Below the pieces are notes generated by a model, which saw nothing but the letters and a program-made list of their open reading frames with translations, ran no database searches and was not told the DNA's origin. Source: Methanocorpusculum petauri (GTDB taxonomy: Archaea > Halobacteriota > Methanomicrobia > Methanomicrobiales > Methanocorpusculaceae). Taken from it: DNA of 64,000 nt. Position 1 is the stretch's first letter. Each line of letters begins with the position of its first letter. The translations under genes and the position numbers were made by a program. Shown here one piece after another: positions 8,034 through 15,736 of the stretch. The stretch is from positions 1-64,000 of the forward strand of contig NZ_JAPTGB010000013.1 in the NCBI RefSeq assembly GCF_026891975.1, in the 5' to 3' direction.

Positions 8034-8350
8034 ATTGAACCTCCGGTCTTCGGGTAGCGGGAATCTCCCTCCCCCCTGTATCCGGATACCTGACGGCGTT
8101 TTTTCGGCAGATCCGGCTTTGAACCGGGAACAACATACAAACTGTCCCCGACCCCTGCCAGAACACCGTCATTGCACAAAACGGTAAGATAGGGCCGTGC
8201 AACACTCCCGTAGAGATCAACAATCTTCCCTACAGTGCGGCTCTCTGCATCTGCAACCTCTGAATACAAAGGCGGAAGCTGTCCGGCATCACTCCTGAGA
8301 ACAAGCAGCCTTCTCCCAAGAACTGCCGTAACTTCTCCTGCAAACTTCAC
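8009..8350 (-). CDS. gar1: H/ACA RNA-protein complex component Gar1
   Basis: The start is a GTG at 8350 (MKFAGEV). The small beta-barrel core has the family pattern [27 protein letters not shown] at about residues 27-53. Gar1 helps H/ACA guide RNAs with Cbf5 and Nop10 make pseudouridine in rRNA. After residue 85 the tail is basic (KKRRQ, KKKSRN), where eukaryotic Gar1 has RGG boxes. Pairing with TFB is common in euryarchaea (family knowledge). The gene overlaps tfb by 25 bases. The tail that lies in the overlap is probably poorly conserved. Confidence 0.9.
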   Translation of the reverse strand: MKFAGEVTAVLGRRLLVLRSDAGQLPPLYSEVADAESRTVGKIVDLYGSVARPYLTVLCNDGVLAGVGDSLYVVPGSKPDLPKKRRQVSGYRGEGDSRYPKTGGSIWKKKSRN

Positions 8351-8375
8351 AAATCAGCCTCAAATATCATACCGC

Positions 8376-8427
8376 ATATATTGCAGACCCGCATGGAATC
8401 AAACCACAGGGTATATATGCAATATAT
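8376..8427. promoter_or_regulatory. Hairpin-forming inverted repeat upstream of gar1
   Basis: ATATATTGCA (8376-8385) and TGCAATATAT (8418-8427) are perfect complements, and GACCC/GGGT (8386-8390, 8409-8412) extends the stem inside. It lies 26 bases upstream of the gar1 start in the gap before the PHP gene, where the gar1-tfb promoter should be. It could be an operator or a structured leader. Confidence 0.4.
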
Positions 8428-8477
8428 TATACTGACAAACTTGTATAAAAATGTTCTCCAGAATTGTAAAATAATGG

Positions 8478-9122
8478 TTATGAAGAAAACAAAGAATCAT
8501 AGGATTGGGAAAGAACTCTCTTTGCCTCCTCCTCACTCATCCCTGCCCCGCGTGCAACCAGATACCGCATGCGTTCACTCAGCAGATCCCCCGGTCCGTG
8601 CGCATCCGACTCCACCACAACCTCCGCACCCGCGCGGCGCGCTGCTGACAACACATGCCCGTTCGTACGGTTGTGTCCCCCGCGTGACGTAACCTCAAGA
8701 AACACACCATTCCTCGCTGCAAGGCGGGCATCCTCATCCGTAATCAGGCCGGGATGTGCCAGAACATCCACATAAGCACTTGAAATTGCCGCTGCATTCG
8801 TTCCCGGCGCAACAGGCTCTGCAATTGTCTCCCCGTGCACAACCACAACCTCCGCACCAAGACCTTTCGCATACTCCGCCAACTCATCAATCTGATCCGG
8901 CGGCACATGCGTAATCTCAATCCCCGAATACAACCGAATCCCGTACAACTCCGCAGACCGCTTCACCGCCTCCTCAGCGCGGATTAACTCCTCCACATTG
9001 GAAAAATCCGCATGATCCGAAATTGCCATCTCCGTATATCCCAGAACCGCCATCCGCCGGATTAACTCCGTCGGCAGCAGCTCCCCGTCACTCATCGTCG
9101 TATGACAGTGAAAATCGTACAT
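8478..9122 (-). CDS. PHP-domain metal-dependent phosphoesterase
   Basis: The 214-aa protein carries the four PHP metal motifs: HCHTTMSDGE (residues 5-14), HADFSN near residue 37, HVPPD and HGE in the middle, and DAHGPGD near residue 178. PHP proteins are phosphoesterases of the histidinol-phosphatase/polymerase type. The archaeal single-domain form has no settled substrate. The start is 3 bases after the SRP19 stop, so the two form an operon. It is not RNase P subunit Rpp30, which lacks these metal residues. Confidence 0.85.
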   Translation of the reverse strand: MYDFHCHTTMSDGELLPTELIRRMAVLGYTEMAISDHADFSNVEELIRAEEAVKRSAELYGIRLYSGIEITHVPPDQIDELAEYAKGLGAEVVVVHGETIAEPVAPGTNAAAISSAYVDVLAHPGLITDEDARLAARNGVFLEVTSRGGHNRTNGHVLSAARRAGAEVVVESDAHGPGDLLSERMRYLVARGAGMSEEEAKRVLSQSYDSLFSS

Positions 9123-9125
9123 CGA

Positions 9126-9398
9126 TCACCTCCCGCTCAGCCTGTGGGCAACTTTTTGGAGCAGCTCCTCTTTACTCCCCTCATACTCAACCCGCAGCCT
9201 GCCGTCACCGGAAAACCAGTGTGCCGGATGCCGCACATCCCGCTCCTCATCAAGCACCGCAACATCGCACTGCTTCGCTGCCCGCGCAACCTGCGCAAGA
9301 TTCGGTGACACAACCGCAAGCGTCTTTGCCACACGTCGTCCCTCGGATCGGGTCAGTTCCGCATTAAAATAGCAGGGATAAAGAAATCGAATTGCCAT
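9126..9398 (-). CDS. srp19: Signal recognition particle 19 kDa protein
   Basis: The 90-aa protein has the SRP19 signatures LYPCYFNAELTRSEGRRV (about residues 6-23) and HPAHWFSGDGRLRVEY. SRP19 binds helices 6 and 8 of 7S RNA and primes SRP54 binding for membrane targeting. The ATG at 9398 is preceded on the minus strand by an AT-rich box about 35 bases upstream. It is the first gene of a minus-strand series with the PHP gene. Confidence 0.93.
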   Translation of the reverse strand: MAIRFLYPCYFNAELTRSEGRRVAKTLAVVSPNLAQVARAAKQCDVAVLDEERDVRHPAHWFSGDGRLRVEYEGSKEELLQKVAHRLSGR

Positions 9399-9714
9399 GA
9401 ATACTACACTATTGGGCGTGAAAATCTATAAGGTAATTGGGGCTTTGCTCCAAAAGTCCAAACTTGTTCAGAATGTCTGAAAGGCTTTTGATTGGATAAC
9501 TCGGGACTCTCTCACGGTGATTTTACTTGGAATAACCACATGCAGAGATATGTTCGAAAATCTTCGGCACATGGTTACTCCAAAAAACCAAAATCAAAAT
9601 ATTTTTATTCAGAGATTTTTGATCCTGCAATTCGAGACAATTCAGACTTTTGGAACAAAACCGGTACTTGCCGGTCCGTCGAAAAAATATTAATTGGATA
9701 CAATCCCTCTCCGG
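9399..9714. other. Intergenic region, possible gene remnant
   Basis: The 316 bases lie between srp19 (minus) and the secreted protein ending at 9715. A 77-codon plus-strand frame (9492-9725) overlaps the end of the convergent gene by 11 bases and has no start signal or known motif. Base composition is AT-rich. I see no intact gene. The region may hold the srp19 promoter and a decayed sequence. Confidence 0.4.
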
Positions 9715-10071
9715 TTACGGAATAGCCGCATACTCGTACACTCCTCCCTCCTCCCCGGTCGTAACGATCGCAGCCGGCATCATTGACCCTGTCTCACAGG
9801 ACATAATTGCATTCTCTACCGGATAACTGATCATATCAACATCAATTACTGCAAATTCAGGATCACTGTCCCGGAAAAAGGGACGAAGCTCCGCATGTTC
9901 GGGGATCTCCTCATGCCCGGGAACCGGAACCTGCGTCATAGAGACAACATTGGGATTGTCCGGATCAACCCTGACAATTATCAGATGGTCCTCATCCTCC
10001 GCTGCCATCGCCGGAATCGCCAGAATGGACAGCGCAAGCAGAAAAACCGCAAGTTTTGAGAACATATTCAT
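9715..10071 (-). CDS. Small secreted protein of unknown function
   Basis: The 118-aa product has a clear signal peptide (residues 1-23, hydrophobic core LAVFLLALSILAIPA, cleavage after AMA). The mature part is about 95 residues, strongly acidic, with Val/Ile strands and one Cys, probably a small beta-rich extracellular or pseudoperiplasmic domain. No lipobox and no anchor are visible. I do not recognise a family. It stands alone, divergent from hypB with 242 bases between them. Confidence 0.7.
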   Translation of the reverse strand: MNMFSKLAVFLLALSILAIPAMAAEDEDHLIIVRVDPDNPNVVSMTQVPVPGHEEIPEHAELRPFFRDSDPEFAVIDVDMISYPVENAIMSCETGSMMPAAIVTTGEEGGVYEYAAIP

Positions 10072-10281
10072 GATTTAGCGCATCTCCTGTATGATTGTGT
10101 AAGGGTGTATGGTATGTATTTGGGTGCCAGAATGTTTCTGACACTAAGTAGTAGATCGTCTATGTTAATATAGTTTTACATTTTGTTGAATTTTGATTAC
10201 CTTATGTTGGGTGATGCTAACCAAAAACATATTTTTAACCTCGTTGGTATGACGCACTCATACACATCAGGAACAGTGTAT

Positions 10282-10289
10282 CTATAAAC
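10282..10289 (+). promoter_or_regulatory. TATA box of hypB
   Basis: CTATAAAC is centred about 28 bases before the hypB ATG at 10314, the archaeal spacing for a leaderless transcript. A second AT-rich box (CATATTTTTAA at about 10228) lies further upstream. Confidence 0.5.
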
Positions 10290-10313
10290 CAGACGCACAC
10301 CAATAGTACTCCC

Positions 10314-10961
10314 ATGCACCACGTGGATGTTCACATGGAGGCCGAGATTTACGGCGCCAACAACCGTCTCGCAGAACACAACGCAGAACACTTCAAAGCA
10401 CACAATGTTCGCGCATTCGATCTCCTCGGAGCAATCGGCTCGGGCAAAACCTCGCTTATTGAACAGATCGTCCCCGAACTCAAAAAGCGCAACCTCAATA
10501 CCGCCGCAATCGCAGGAGACGTCTACGGTGACGACGACTTCCAGCGAATCGTCAAAACCGGCATCCCTGCCTTCAACGCAAACACCGGAAAAGAGTGCCA
10601 CCTGGACGCGCACCTCGTCCACCATGCCCTTGACCACATGAACCTCGACGGCATCGACATCATCTTCATCGAAAACGTCGGCAACATGGTATGCCCGACC
10701 GATTTCAAGCTCGGCGCAGAGAAGCGCATCGTTGTCATCTCCACCACCGAAGGCGACGACGTCGTCAACAAACATCCGATGATGTTTCGGGACTGCCAGA
10801 TTACCGTCATCAACAAAGTCGACCTCGCCGAAGCCGTCGGCTGCAACGTAGAACGGATGATCACCGATATCAAACGCTACAACCCCGAAATGATCATCAT
10901 CAAGACCAACCTCCGCAAAGGAGACGGTGTAGCCGAAGTTGCCGATGCCATCCTTGCCTAA
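10314..10961 (+). CDS. hypB: Hydrogenase nickel-incorporation GTPase HypB
   Basis: The 215-aa protein has a P-loop GAIGSGKTS (residues 41-49), the G-domain metal site with GKECHLDAH and ENVGNMVCP, and NKVD for guanine binding. HypB with HypA loads nickel into [NiFe]-hydrogenases such as Frh, Mvh and Ech in methanogens. The His-rich N-terminus typical of some bacterial HypB is reduced to MHHVDVH. No hypA lies beside it in this window. The gene stands alone and ends just before the S8e promoter. Confidence 0.95.
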   Translation: MHHVDVHMEAEIYGANNRLAEHNAEHFKAHNVRAFDLLGAIGSGKTSLIEQIVPELKKRNLNTAAIAGDVYGDDDFQRIVKTGIPAFNANTGKECHLDAHLVHHALDHMNLDGIDIIFIENVGNMVCPTDFKLGAEKRIVVISTTEGDDVVNKHPMMFRDCQITVINKVDLAEAVGCNVERMITDIKRYNPEMIIIKTNLRKGDGVAEVADAILA

Positions 10962-10966
10962 CGGAA

Positions 10967-11119
10967 TTTAAATATCCGGAAAGCCTATACATATAGGACT
11001 CTGGAAAAGACTGAGATGATCCGGACCGGACCGTTCCGAACCGGATCACCCGTCCTCAAGTAGTAATTACTGCTTTCGGGCGTTCAATCAGAGAAACAAA
11101 TTATTGGAGATATTAATTC
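10967..11119 (+). promoter_or_regulatory. Promoter and structured leader of S8e
   Basis: A TATA-like TTTAAATA lies at 10967-10974, with a second at 10986-10995. The following about 120 bases precede the S8e ATG and can fold into a hairpin of GATCCGG (11018-11024) with CCGGATC (11041-11047), stacked on CGGA/TCCG, then a second stem CCCG (11049-11052)/CGGG (11077-11080). Such a long leader is unusual here, where most starts look leaderless. It may be a ribosomal-protein autoregulatory site or a separate small RNA. Confidence 0.4.
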
Positions 11120-11497
11120 ATGCTTTGGCAAGGAAGATCAGTAAGAAAGTCCACCGGTGGCCGTTACCACGCCAACCGCGGCAAAAAGCGGTTTGAAATT
11201 GGCAGATCCCCGGCAGACACCATTATCGGAGAAACCCGGGTAAAAACCATCAGAGTAACCGGCGGCAACACGAAAGTCCGTGCACTCCGCTGTGAGTACG
11301 CAAACGTCAGTGACAAAAAGACCGGAAAGGTCCAGAAAGTCAAGATCAACTCTGTTGCAGAAAATGCCGCAAACCCGAACTATGTTCGCCGGAACCTGAT
11401 GACCAAGGGCGCAATCATTGCAACCGACCTCGGTAAAGCCCGTATCGTCAGCCGCCCGGGTCAGGACGGCGTTATCAACGCAGTCCTGCTCGAATAA
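11120..11497 (+). CDS. rps8e: 30S ribosomal protein S8e
   Basis: The 125-aa protein matches the archaeal S8e pattern: N-terminal QGRSVRKSTGGRYHANRGKKRFEIGR and C-terminal RPGQDGVINAVLLE. It is a small-subunit protein absent from bacteria. The ATG follows a GGAGAT-type ribosome site (TTGGAGATATT) at about 8 bases. The gene is followed by a T-run terminator. Confidence 0.97.
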   Translation: MLWQGRSVRKSTGGRYHANRGKKRFEIGRSPADTIIGETRVKTIRVTGGNTKVRALRCEYANVSDKKTGKVQKVKINSVAENAANPNYVRRNLMTKGAIIATDLGKARIVSRPGQDGVINAVLLE

Positions 11498-11506
11498 ACA
11501 AAATAC

Positions 11507-11519
11507 TTTTTTTTCTTTT
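11507..11519 (+). terminator. T-run terminator after S8e
   Basis: Eight Ts, a C and four more Ts begin 10 bases after the S8e stop, the usual archaeal terminator form. Confidence 0.55.
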
Positions 11520-11574
11520 CCTGCCCATTCACAGCAAAATATACTTATCCATAGCGGTGCCCAATATCTGATAT

Positions 11575-11997
11575 ATGAGAAGAGTGTCCTATCAGTTTCC
11601 CAACCGCTGCGATCTTGAGTTTGAAACAGACGTTCCCTTCGCAGTATTTCTGAACGCCGTTGAATCCCTTGCCGGACGGCAGGACAACTTCAGAACCGGT
11701 GCCGGACCCATCAAACGTGAAATCTCCGTCTTCCTTGCCCATGACCGGCTTGGTTTTGAAAAGATTGAACCCGGCGCAAACATCAGCAAAACCACCACAG
11801 ATGCCGCAGACATCCTCATAACCCTTACCGACACCCTGCTGAAAGCCTCCGGAAACGTTCCCTTAAACGATCACCGGTTCATGATCCGTTCCATGGAAAA
11901 AGGAGCGCGTACCGAAATCTTCATCACCAAATCCCCCTCCATCGAAGGATTCGATGCCATGGACATGAAAAAAATGATTCTCGGGGCACTTGCGTGA
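11575..11997 (+). CDS. Conserved archaeal protein of unknown function, 140 aa
   Basis: An ATG-started soluble protein without signal peptide or membrane segments. It is alpha/beta by pattern, with FPNRCDLEFETDVPFAVF near the start and basic patches around SMEKGARTEIFITKSP. It overlaps the DUF2240-like gene by 4 bases (GTGA), so they are co-translated. Their place beside ribosomal and initiation-factor genes suggests a housekeeping or RNA-related role, which is only inference. I do not recognise the family. Confidence 0.7.
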   Translation: MRRVSYQFPNRCDLEFETDVPFAVFLNAVESLAGRQDNFRTGAGPIKREISVFLAHDRLGFEKIEPGANISKTTTDAADILITLTDTLLKASGNVPLNDHRFMIRSMEKGARTEIFITKSPSIEGFDAMDMKKMILGALA

Positions 11998-12473
11998 CCG
12001 AACTGGAAACAACGGTTGCTGCACCCTTCCGGCACGGAAGAAAAGACCGTCTCAGCAAGATGGAACTGGTATTTTACTATGTGCAGGACAAACGGTGGAT
12101 GAGCCAGGATCAGGCAAAAAAACTGATCGATCTCGCCGCAAAACGCGGTCTTCTCATCAAAGACGGGGAGGAAAACATCTACCGCTGTGCCTCCTCTCTT
12201 GCGGATGTTGCTATACCCCTGGGATTCCGTCCCGGTGACGAAATCTTCGCCGAAACCGAAGAACAGGACCCGATCGAGGCTCTGATCGATGACATTGCCG
12301 CAGCAACCGGTAAAACGAGAAAAGACCTTGCCGCAGAGATGCAGGAAATAGCAGGACACTTCGACAACCTCCTTGTCCCGGAAGCCTCCGTCATCCTTCT
12401 TGCAAAAAAATACGATGTCAGTACTGCTGCCTACCTGCCTGCCCTTCGCGCGGCAATGCACGAGGGGCCGTAA
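11994..12473 (+). CDS. DUF2240-type archaeal protein
   Basis: The GTG start at 11994 overlaps the previous stop. The 159-aa protein has an N-terminal winged-helix-like part (LSKMELVFYYVQDKRWMSQ, QAKKLIDLAAKRGLLIKDGE, residues 20-58), an acidic Pro-rich linker, and a C-terminal helical part (ATGKTRKDLAAEMQEIAGH). This fits my recollection of the archaeal DUF2240 family, whose function is not settled. The N-terminal fold suggests nucleic-acid binding. A double T-run follows the stop. Confidence 0.65.
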   Translation: MTELETTVAAPFRHGRKDRLSKMELVFYYVQDKRWMSQDQAKKLIDLAAKRGLLIKDGEENIYRCASSLADVAIPLGFRPGDEIFAETEEQDPIEALIDDIAAATGKTRKDLAAEMQEIAGHFDNLLVPEASVILLAKKYDVSTAAYLPALRAAMHEGP

Positions 12474-12474
12474 C

Positions 12475-12494
12475 TTTTTTTGATTTTTTTTCTT
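12475..12494 (+). terminator. T-rich terminator after DUF2240 gene
   Basis: Two T-runs separated by GA begin right after the TAA stop. Confidence 0.5.
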
Positions 12495-12638
12495 GAAAAA
12501 AACCTGCAGCACACCTCTCTTCGAAAAACTTCTCCCAACGGTATCCGTCTGTATTGTACCACAGAACATCTTTCGTGAAAAACTCCCGGATTCCGGCAAA
12601 ATCAGCAAGAGAAGAAGAGAAAAAGTATTGAGAGAGAA

Positions 12639-13040
12639 TTACTCTGCCGCTGCTTCTTCAGCAGGGGCAAAGATCTCTGCGACCGGCTTTTCGCCGTAGG
12701 TGGAGATTTTCGCGTTTACCTGAACAAAGTCAGCTGCGATCTCATTACCGCGCTGGCCCTTTCTTCTCCGCTCACCATTGTGGGTTGCATGGAAACCAAA
12801 TCCATCGGAAAGGAGAAGGTTTCTTCTGCCGTTTCCCGGGAGGTCCGGACGTGCCGGGGTTCCGGTTTTGTCCGAGCCGCCGGTGATTGTAATCTTATAA
12901 CCATTCAGACCAAACGGAGCGCCGTCAACCTCGGTGCCAATCTTCTTTCCCAGAAGTGCACCCGCAGCTGCGCCCGTGGCATCTATTTTGTACGAAAGAC
13001 CCGTTTTCGGGTCTGACAGTACGACCTTAAAGTCTACCAT
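12639..13040 (-). CDS. rps6e: 30S ribosomal protein S6e
   Basis: I choose the ATG at 13040 (MVDFKVVLSDPKTG), which matches the S6e N-terminus. A longer frame starting with TTG adds nine unlikely residues. The 133-aa protein shows the S6e core DFKVVLSDPKTG, GLNGYKITITGGSDKTGTP and the basic RRKGQRGNEI. The C-terminus is Ala/Glu-rich and short, as usual in archaea, which lack the phosphorylated eukaryotic tail. It lies 71 bases downstream of aIF5B on the same strand and is probably co-transcribed. Confidence 0.95.
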   Translation of the reverse strand: MVDFKVVLSDPKTGLSYKIDATGAAAGALLGKKIGTEVDGAPFGLNGYKITITGGSDKTGTPARPDLPGNGRRNLLLSDGFGFHATHNGERRRKGQRGNEIAADFVQVNAKISTYGEKPVAEIFAPAEEAAAE

Positions 13041-13111
13041 TGTATTAGCACATCTCCTCGATATCAATAGGATGCCGAAGTACCCATATAGTTAGTCTCT
13101 TCCCATTTATA

Positions 13112-14884
13112 CTACTTCCCCCAGAAGGGCTGGGTCTTGCGGAAGATATTGGTGTACTCCTCCAGCGCCTCCTGCGTACCTGCATTTAAATGGGACAACA
13201 TTTCCGTCTCCAGGACCTTCACATGCCGCTCGGGCACAGCAACGTAAAGCGTCTCGCCAACATCGATTTGCCGCCCGATCGTAACACCATCAATTGAAAC
13301 CGCAACCTCAACTCCCTCCTTGGCTTCCTGGATGTTTTCCTTGTTGAGCTTAATCTGTTTGATCTCGCCCACTACTTTGCCCTCGCGCGTCGCCACATGT
13401 ACATGCGGTCGGAGAATGCCGCCCAGGACCCGCACACCCACAACTGCAGGCCCGCTCTGACGGAACACACAATCGGGCAGAATGGAAAACTTCGCCGGAA
13501 GGACAACCGTTTCAAACTGTTTCGCCTCTCGTGCGCGAGTCAGTTCATCACGCCAGTCAATGTAGTCATCAATGAGTTTGTAAATGACGCGGTTGGAGAA
13601 GATCTTCACATCAACCTCCTCATCGCGGATCATCGCATCCGCATCGGGCAGCAGGGGGACGTTGAAACAGAGCACCGTCTTGTAGAGCTCATCCTTCATC
13701 ACGCTGATCTCGATTAAATCATGGCGGCTGACCGGACCCACCTCTGCACGCATAATCGGGATGTTCTTCTCCTCAAGTTCTTTGGAGAGTGCTTCAAGCG
13801 CGCCGATGGTATCAGCGCGAACTGTGATACCGATCTCAGAAAGCTTCACATTGATCTCCTGCATCTCCTCTTCTATCCTGGCGAGCATCTCATCGCGGTC
13901 TCCGCGAATCACGCGGACCGGTGAACCTGCAATAATGTTCTCCAGATTTGGCGCGGTGATCTTTACCCCGGCCGCTGCCGTTACTGACTTCACGCGCTGG
14001 AACCGGTCTTCAATCAGAATCTCCTTCATCGGTCGCGGCTGAAGAAGCGCCCGGACTTTTGTGGCAATTGCCCCCTCGGCACCGGCGATCGCAATCTCAT
14101 CGCCGACACTGATGATACCATCGTAGAGGATCACATCAAGCGTTGTACCAAGACCCTTCTCCTCTTTGACCTCAAGCACTGTACCGATGCCGGGACCTTC
14201 GACGGTGGTCTTGAGACCCTCGGTTAAGAACCGTTGGGCAAGACCGATCATCACCATCAGCAGATCGCCGATACCTTCGCCGGTCATACTGCTTACCGGC
14301 ACGATCACCAGATTGCGCTGGAAATCACTCACGCGGTCGAACCGTTCGGAGTTGAACCCCATCTCGGAAAGTTTTCCGACCAGTTCATAGACACGGTTCT
14401 CGCATTCGGTCTGTACGCGCTCGTTCTGGTTTTTGTAGGACTTCATAAACGATGCGTTCTCCATCGGCCGCCAGCCGGGGATACGATCGATCTTCGTTGC
14501 TGCAATCACAAACGGGGTCTTGCAGTTCCGGAGAATCTGGAGTGCCTCAACCGTCTGCTGCTTGAATCCTTCATTGACATCCACCACTAAAATTGCAATG
14601 TCGGCAAGTGCGCCGCCGCGGGCGCGGAGCGTGGTGAATGCGTGATGCCCCGGTGTGTCGATAAAGAGAAGACCGGGGACATTCGTCTTCATCTTTCCAA
14701 GATCACCGCTCATCTTCTGAATCGAGCCGATCGGGATCATCGTTGCACCGATATGCTGGGTAATTGCCCCGGCTTCGCCTGCGACAACACGCGATCCCCG
14801 GATACGATCCAGAAGTGATGTCTTCCCGTGATCCACGTGCCCCAACACGCAGACAATGGGGGTGCGGATATGTTCTGCTGCCAT
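13112..14884 (-). CDS. infB: Translation initiation factor aIF5B (IF-2 homologue)
   Basis: The 590-aa protein is the usual archaeal length, lacking the long N-terminal region of eukaryotic eIF5B. G motifs: GHVDHGKTSLLD (residues 15-26), DTPGHHAFT in the middle and ATKIDRIPGW for guanine recognition. Domains II to IV follow. The C-terminal part beginning near SILPDCVFRQSGPAVVGV is typical of the subunit-joining GTPase that promotes initiator tRNA placement. It starts with MAAEHIRTPIV at an ATG. The T-rich intergenic region before it shares promoter space with tRNA-His. Confidence 0.97.
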   Translation of the reverse strand: MAAEHIRTPIVCVLGHVDHGKTSLLDRIRGSRVVAGEAGAITQHIGATMIPIGSIQKMSGDLGKMKTNVPGLLFIDTPGHHAFTTLRARGGALADIAILVVDVNEGFKQQTVEALQILRNCKTPFVIAATKIDRIPGWRPMENASFMKSYKNQNERVQTECENRVYELVGKLSEMGFNSERFDRVSDFQRNLVIVPVSSMTGEGIGDLLMVMIGLAQRFLTEGLKTTVEGPGIGTVLEVKEEKGLGTTLDVILYDGIISVGDEIAIAGAEGAIATKVRALLQPRPMKEILIEDRFQRVKSVTAAAGVKITAPNLENIIAGSPVRVIRGDRDEMLARIEEEMQEINVKLSEIGITVRADTIGALEALSKELEEKNIPIMRAEVGPVSRHDLIEISVMKDELYKTVLCFNVPLLPDADAMIRDEEVDVKIFSNRVIYKLIDDYIDWRDELTRAREAKQFETVVLPAKFSILPDCVFRQSGPAVVGVRVLGGILRPHVHVATREGKVVGEIKQIKLNKENIQEAKEGVEVAVSIDGVTIGRQIDVGETLYVAVPERHVKVLETEMLSHLNAGTQEALEEYTNIFRKTQPFWGK

Positions 14885-15083
14885 TTCTCTTTTCCCTCCT
14901 CTCTGATTGTGAAAAACAGAGATAAAAACTACGTAAGTATTGGCAGTGGTCAGTAATAAACGTAAATGGCGATGTGGCCGTCATCTAAAAGATATGTTAA
15001 TATTTGGGGACGCCCTATGTAGTAGAGTGTTTCATACGGCGGTATGAAACCAACTCAACTTGTTCCAGATATGCTGGTTTTCA

Positions 15084-15157
15084 GGCTAAGGTAGGGTAGC
15101 TGGACATCCTATAGGACTGTGGATCCTTTGACCCGGGTTCGAGTCCCGGCCTTGGCC
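15084..15157 (+). tRNA. tRNA-His (GTG)
   Basis: Acceptor GCTAAGG pairs with CCTTGGC. An extra G at 15084 is position -1 and faces C73, the mark of tRNA-His. The anticodon arm TAGGA-CTGTGGA-TCCTT gives GTG, and the T arm is CCGGG-TTCGAGT-CCCGG. CCA is not encoded in full. A TATA-like AAGATATGTTAATA lies upstream near 14990-15005. Confidence 0.93.
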
Positions 15158-15736
15158 CTTTGGTATTTTTTCCTTTTTGAAATTTTTCTGATATCATAAT
15201 GTTCCGTCCTGTTGCTTCTGTGAATTTTTCCGGACAAGCAGTTCAGTGGTTTGCTTTCTCTCCTGCTGTCCGCGATACCGGCTGCCTCTTTTGGCTTCTG
15301 ATCTTACATATGGGGTAATGCCAGTATATGTCAGTATTTTACAATATACTTACATATTATTTATGATCAGATGTCGATTATTTGGTTATGATTTATTTTA
15401 TGCAATTCATATGTCTAACATCTTCATTTTTTATTACGTATGTGTTACGTTTTCAGGATTCGATCTGGTGGTGTGAGGGTTTCATGCGCGAATGATCTTC
15501 GCGTGTGGTTCTGTCCTGCTCATTTGAATGTTGGGTTAATGGATCTATTTTGTGAAACCAGATCGTTATTTTTCTAAAATAGAATTTTCTCGTTCATGGA
15601 AATTATCTGATCGTGTGAATGTGTCTGTTTTACTGAGGGGTAGTTGTGTTAAAAATATGTACTTTATATTATTAACATTATTTCACACGATTTGATGATC
15701 ATTATATATAGTATGGTAGCACGATCTTTTACTGTT
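15158..15736 (+). promoter_or_regulatory. Long AT-rich upstream region with TATA box of the surface protein
   Basis: The 579 bases hold no gene I can support. Short Cys/Tyr-rich frames here lack start signals. ATTATATATA at 15701-15710 is about 31 bases before the ATG at 15737, fitting a leaderless start. The long upstream region suggests complex regulation of the surface protein, or decayed sequence. Confidence 0.5.

Noticed and set aside
8386-8412. tRNA-like fragment near gar1
   Set aside because: A TCAAACC string resembles a T loop, but no acceptor or anticodon stems can be formed.
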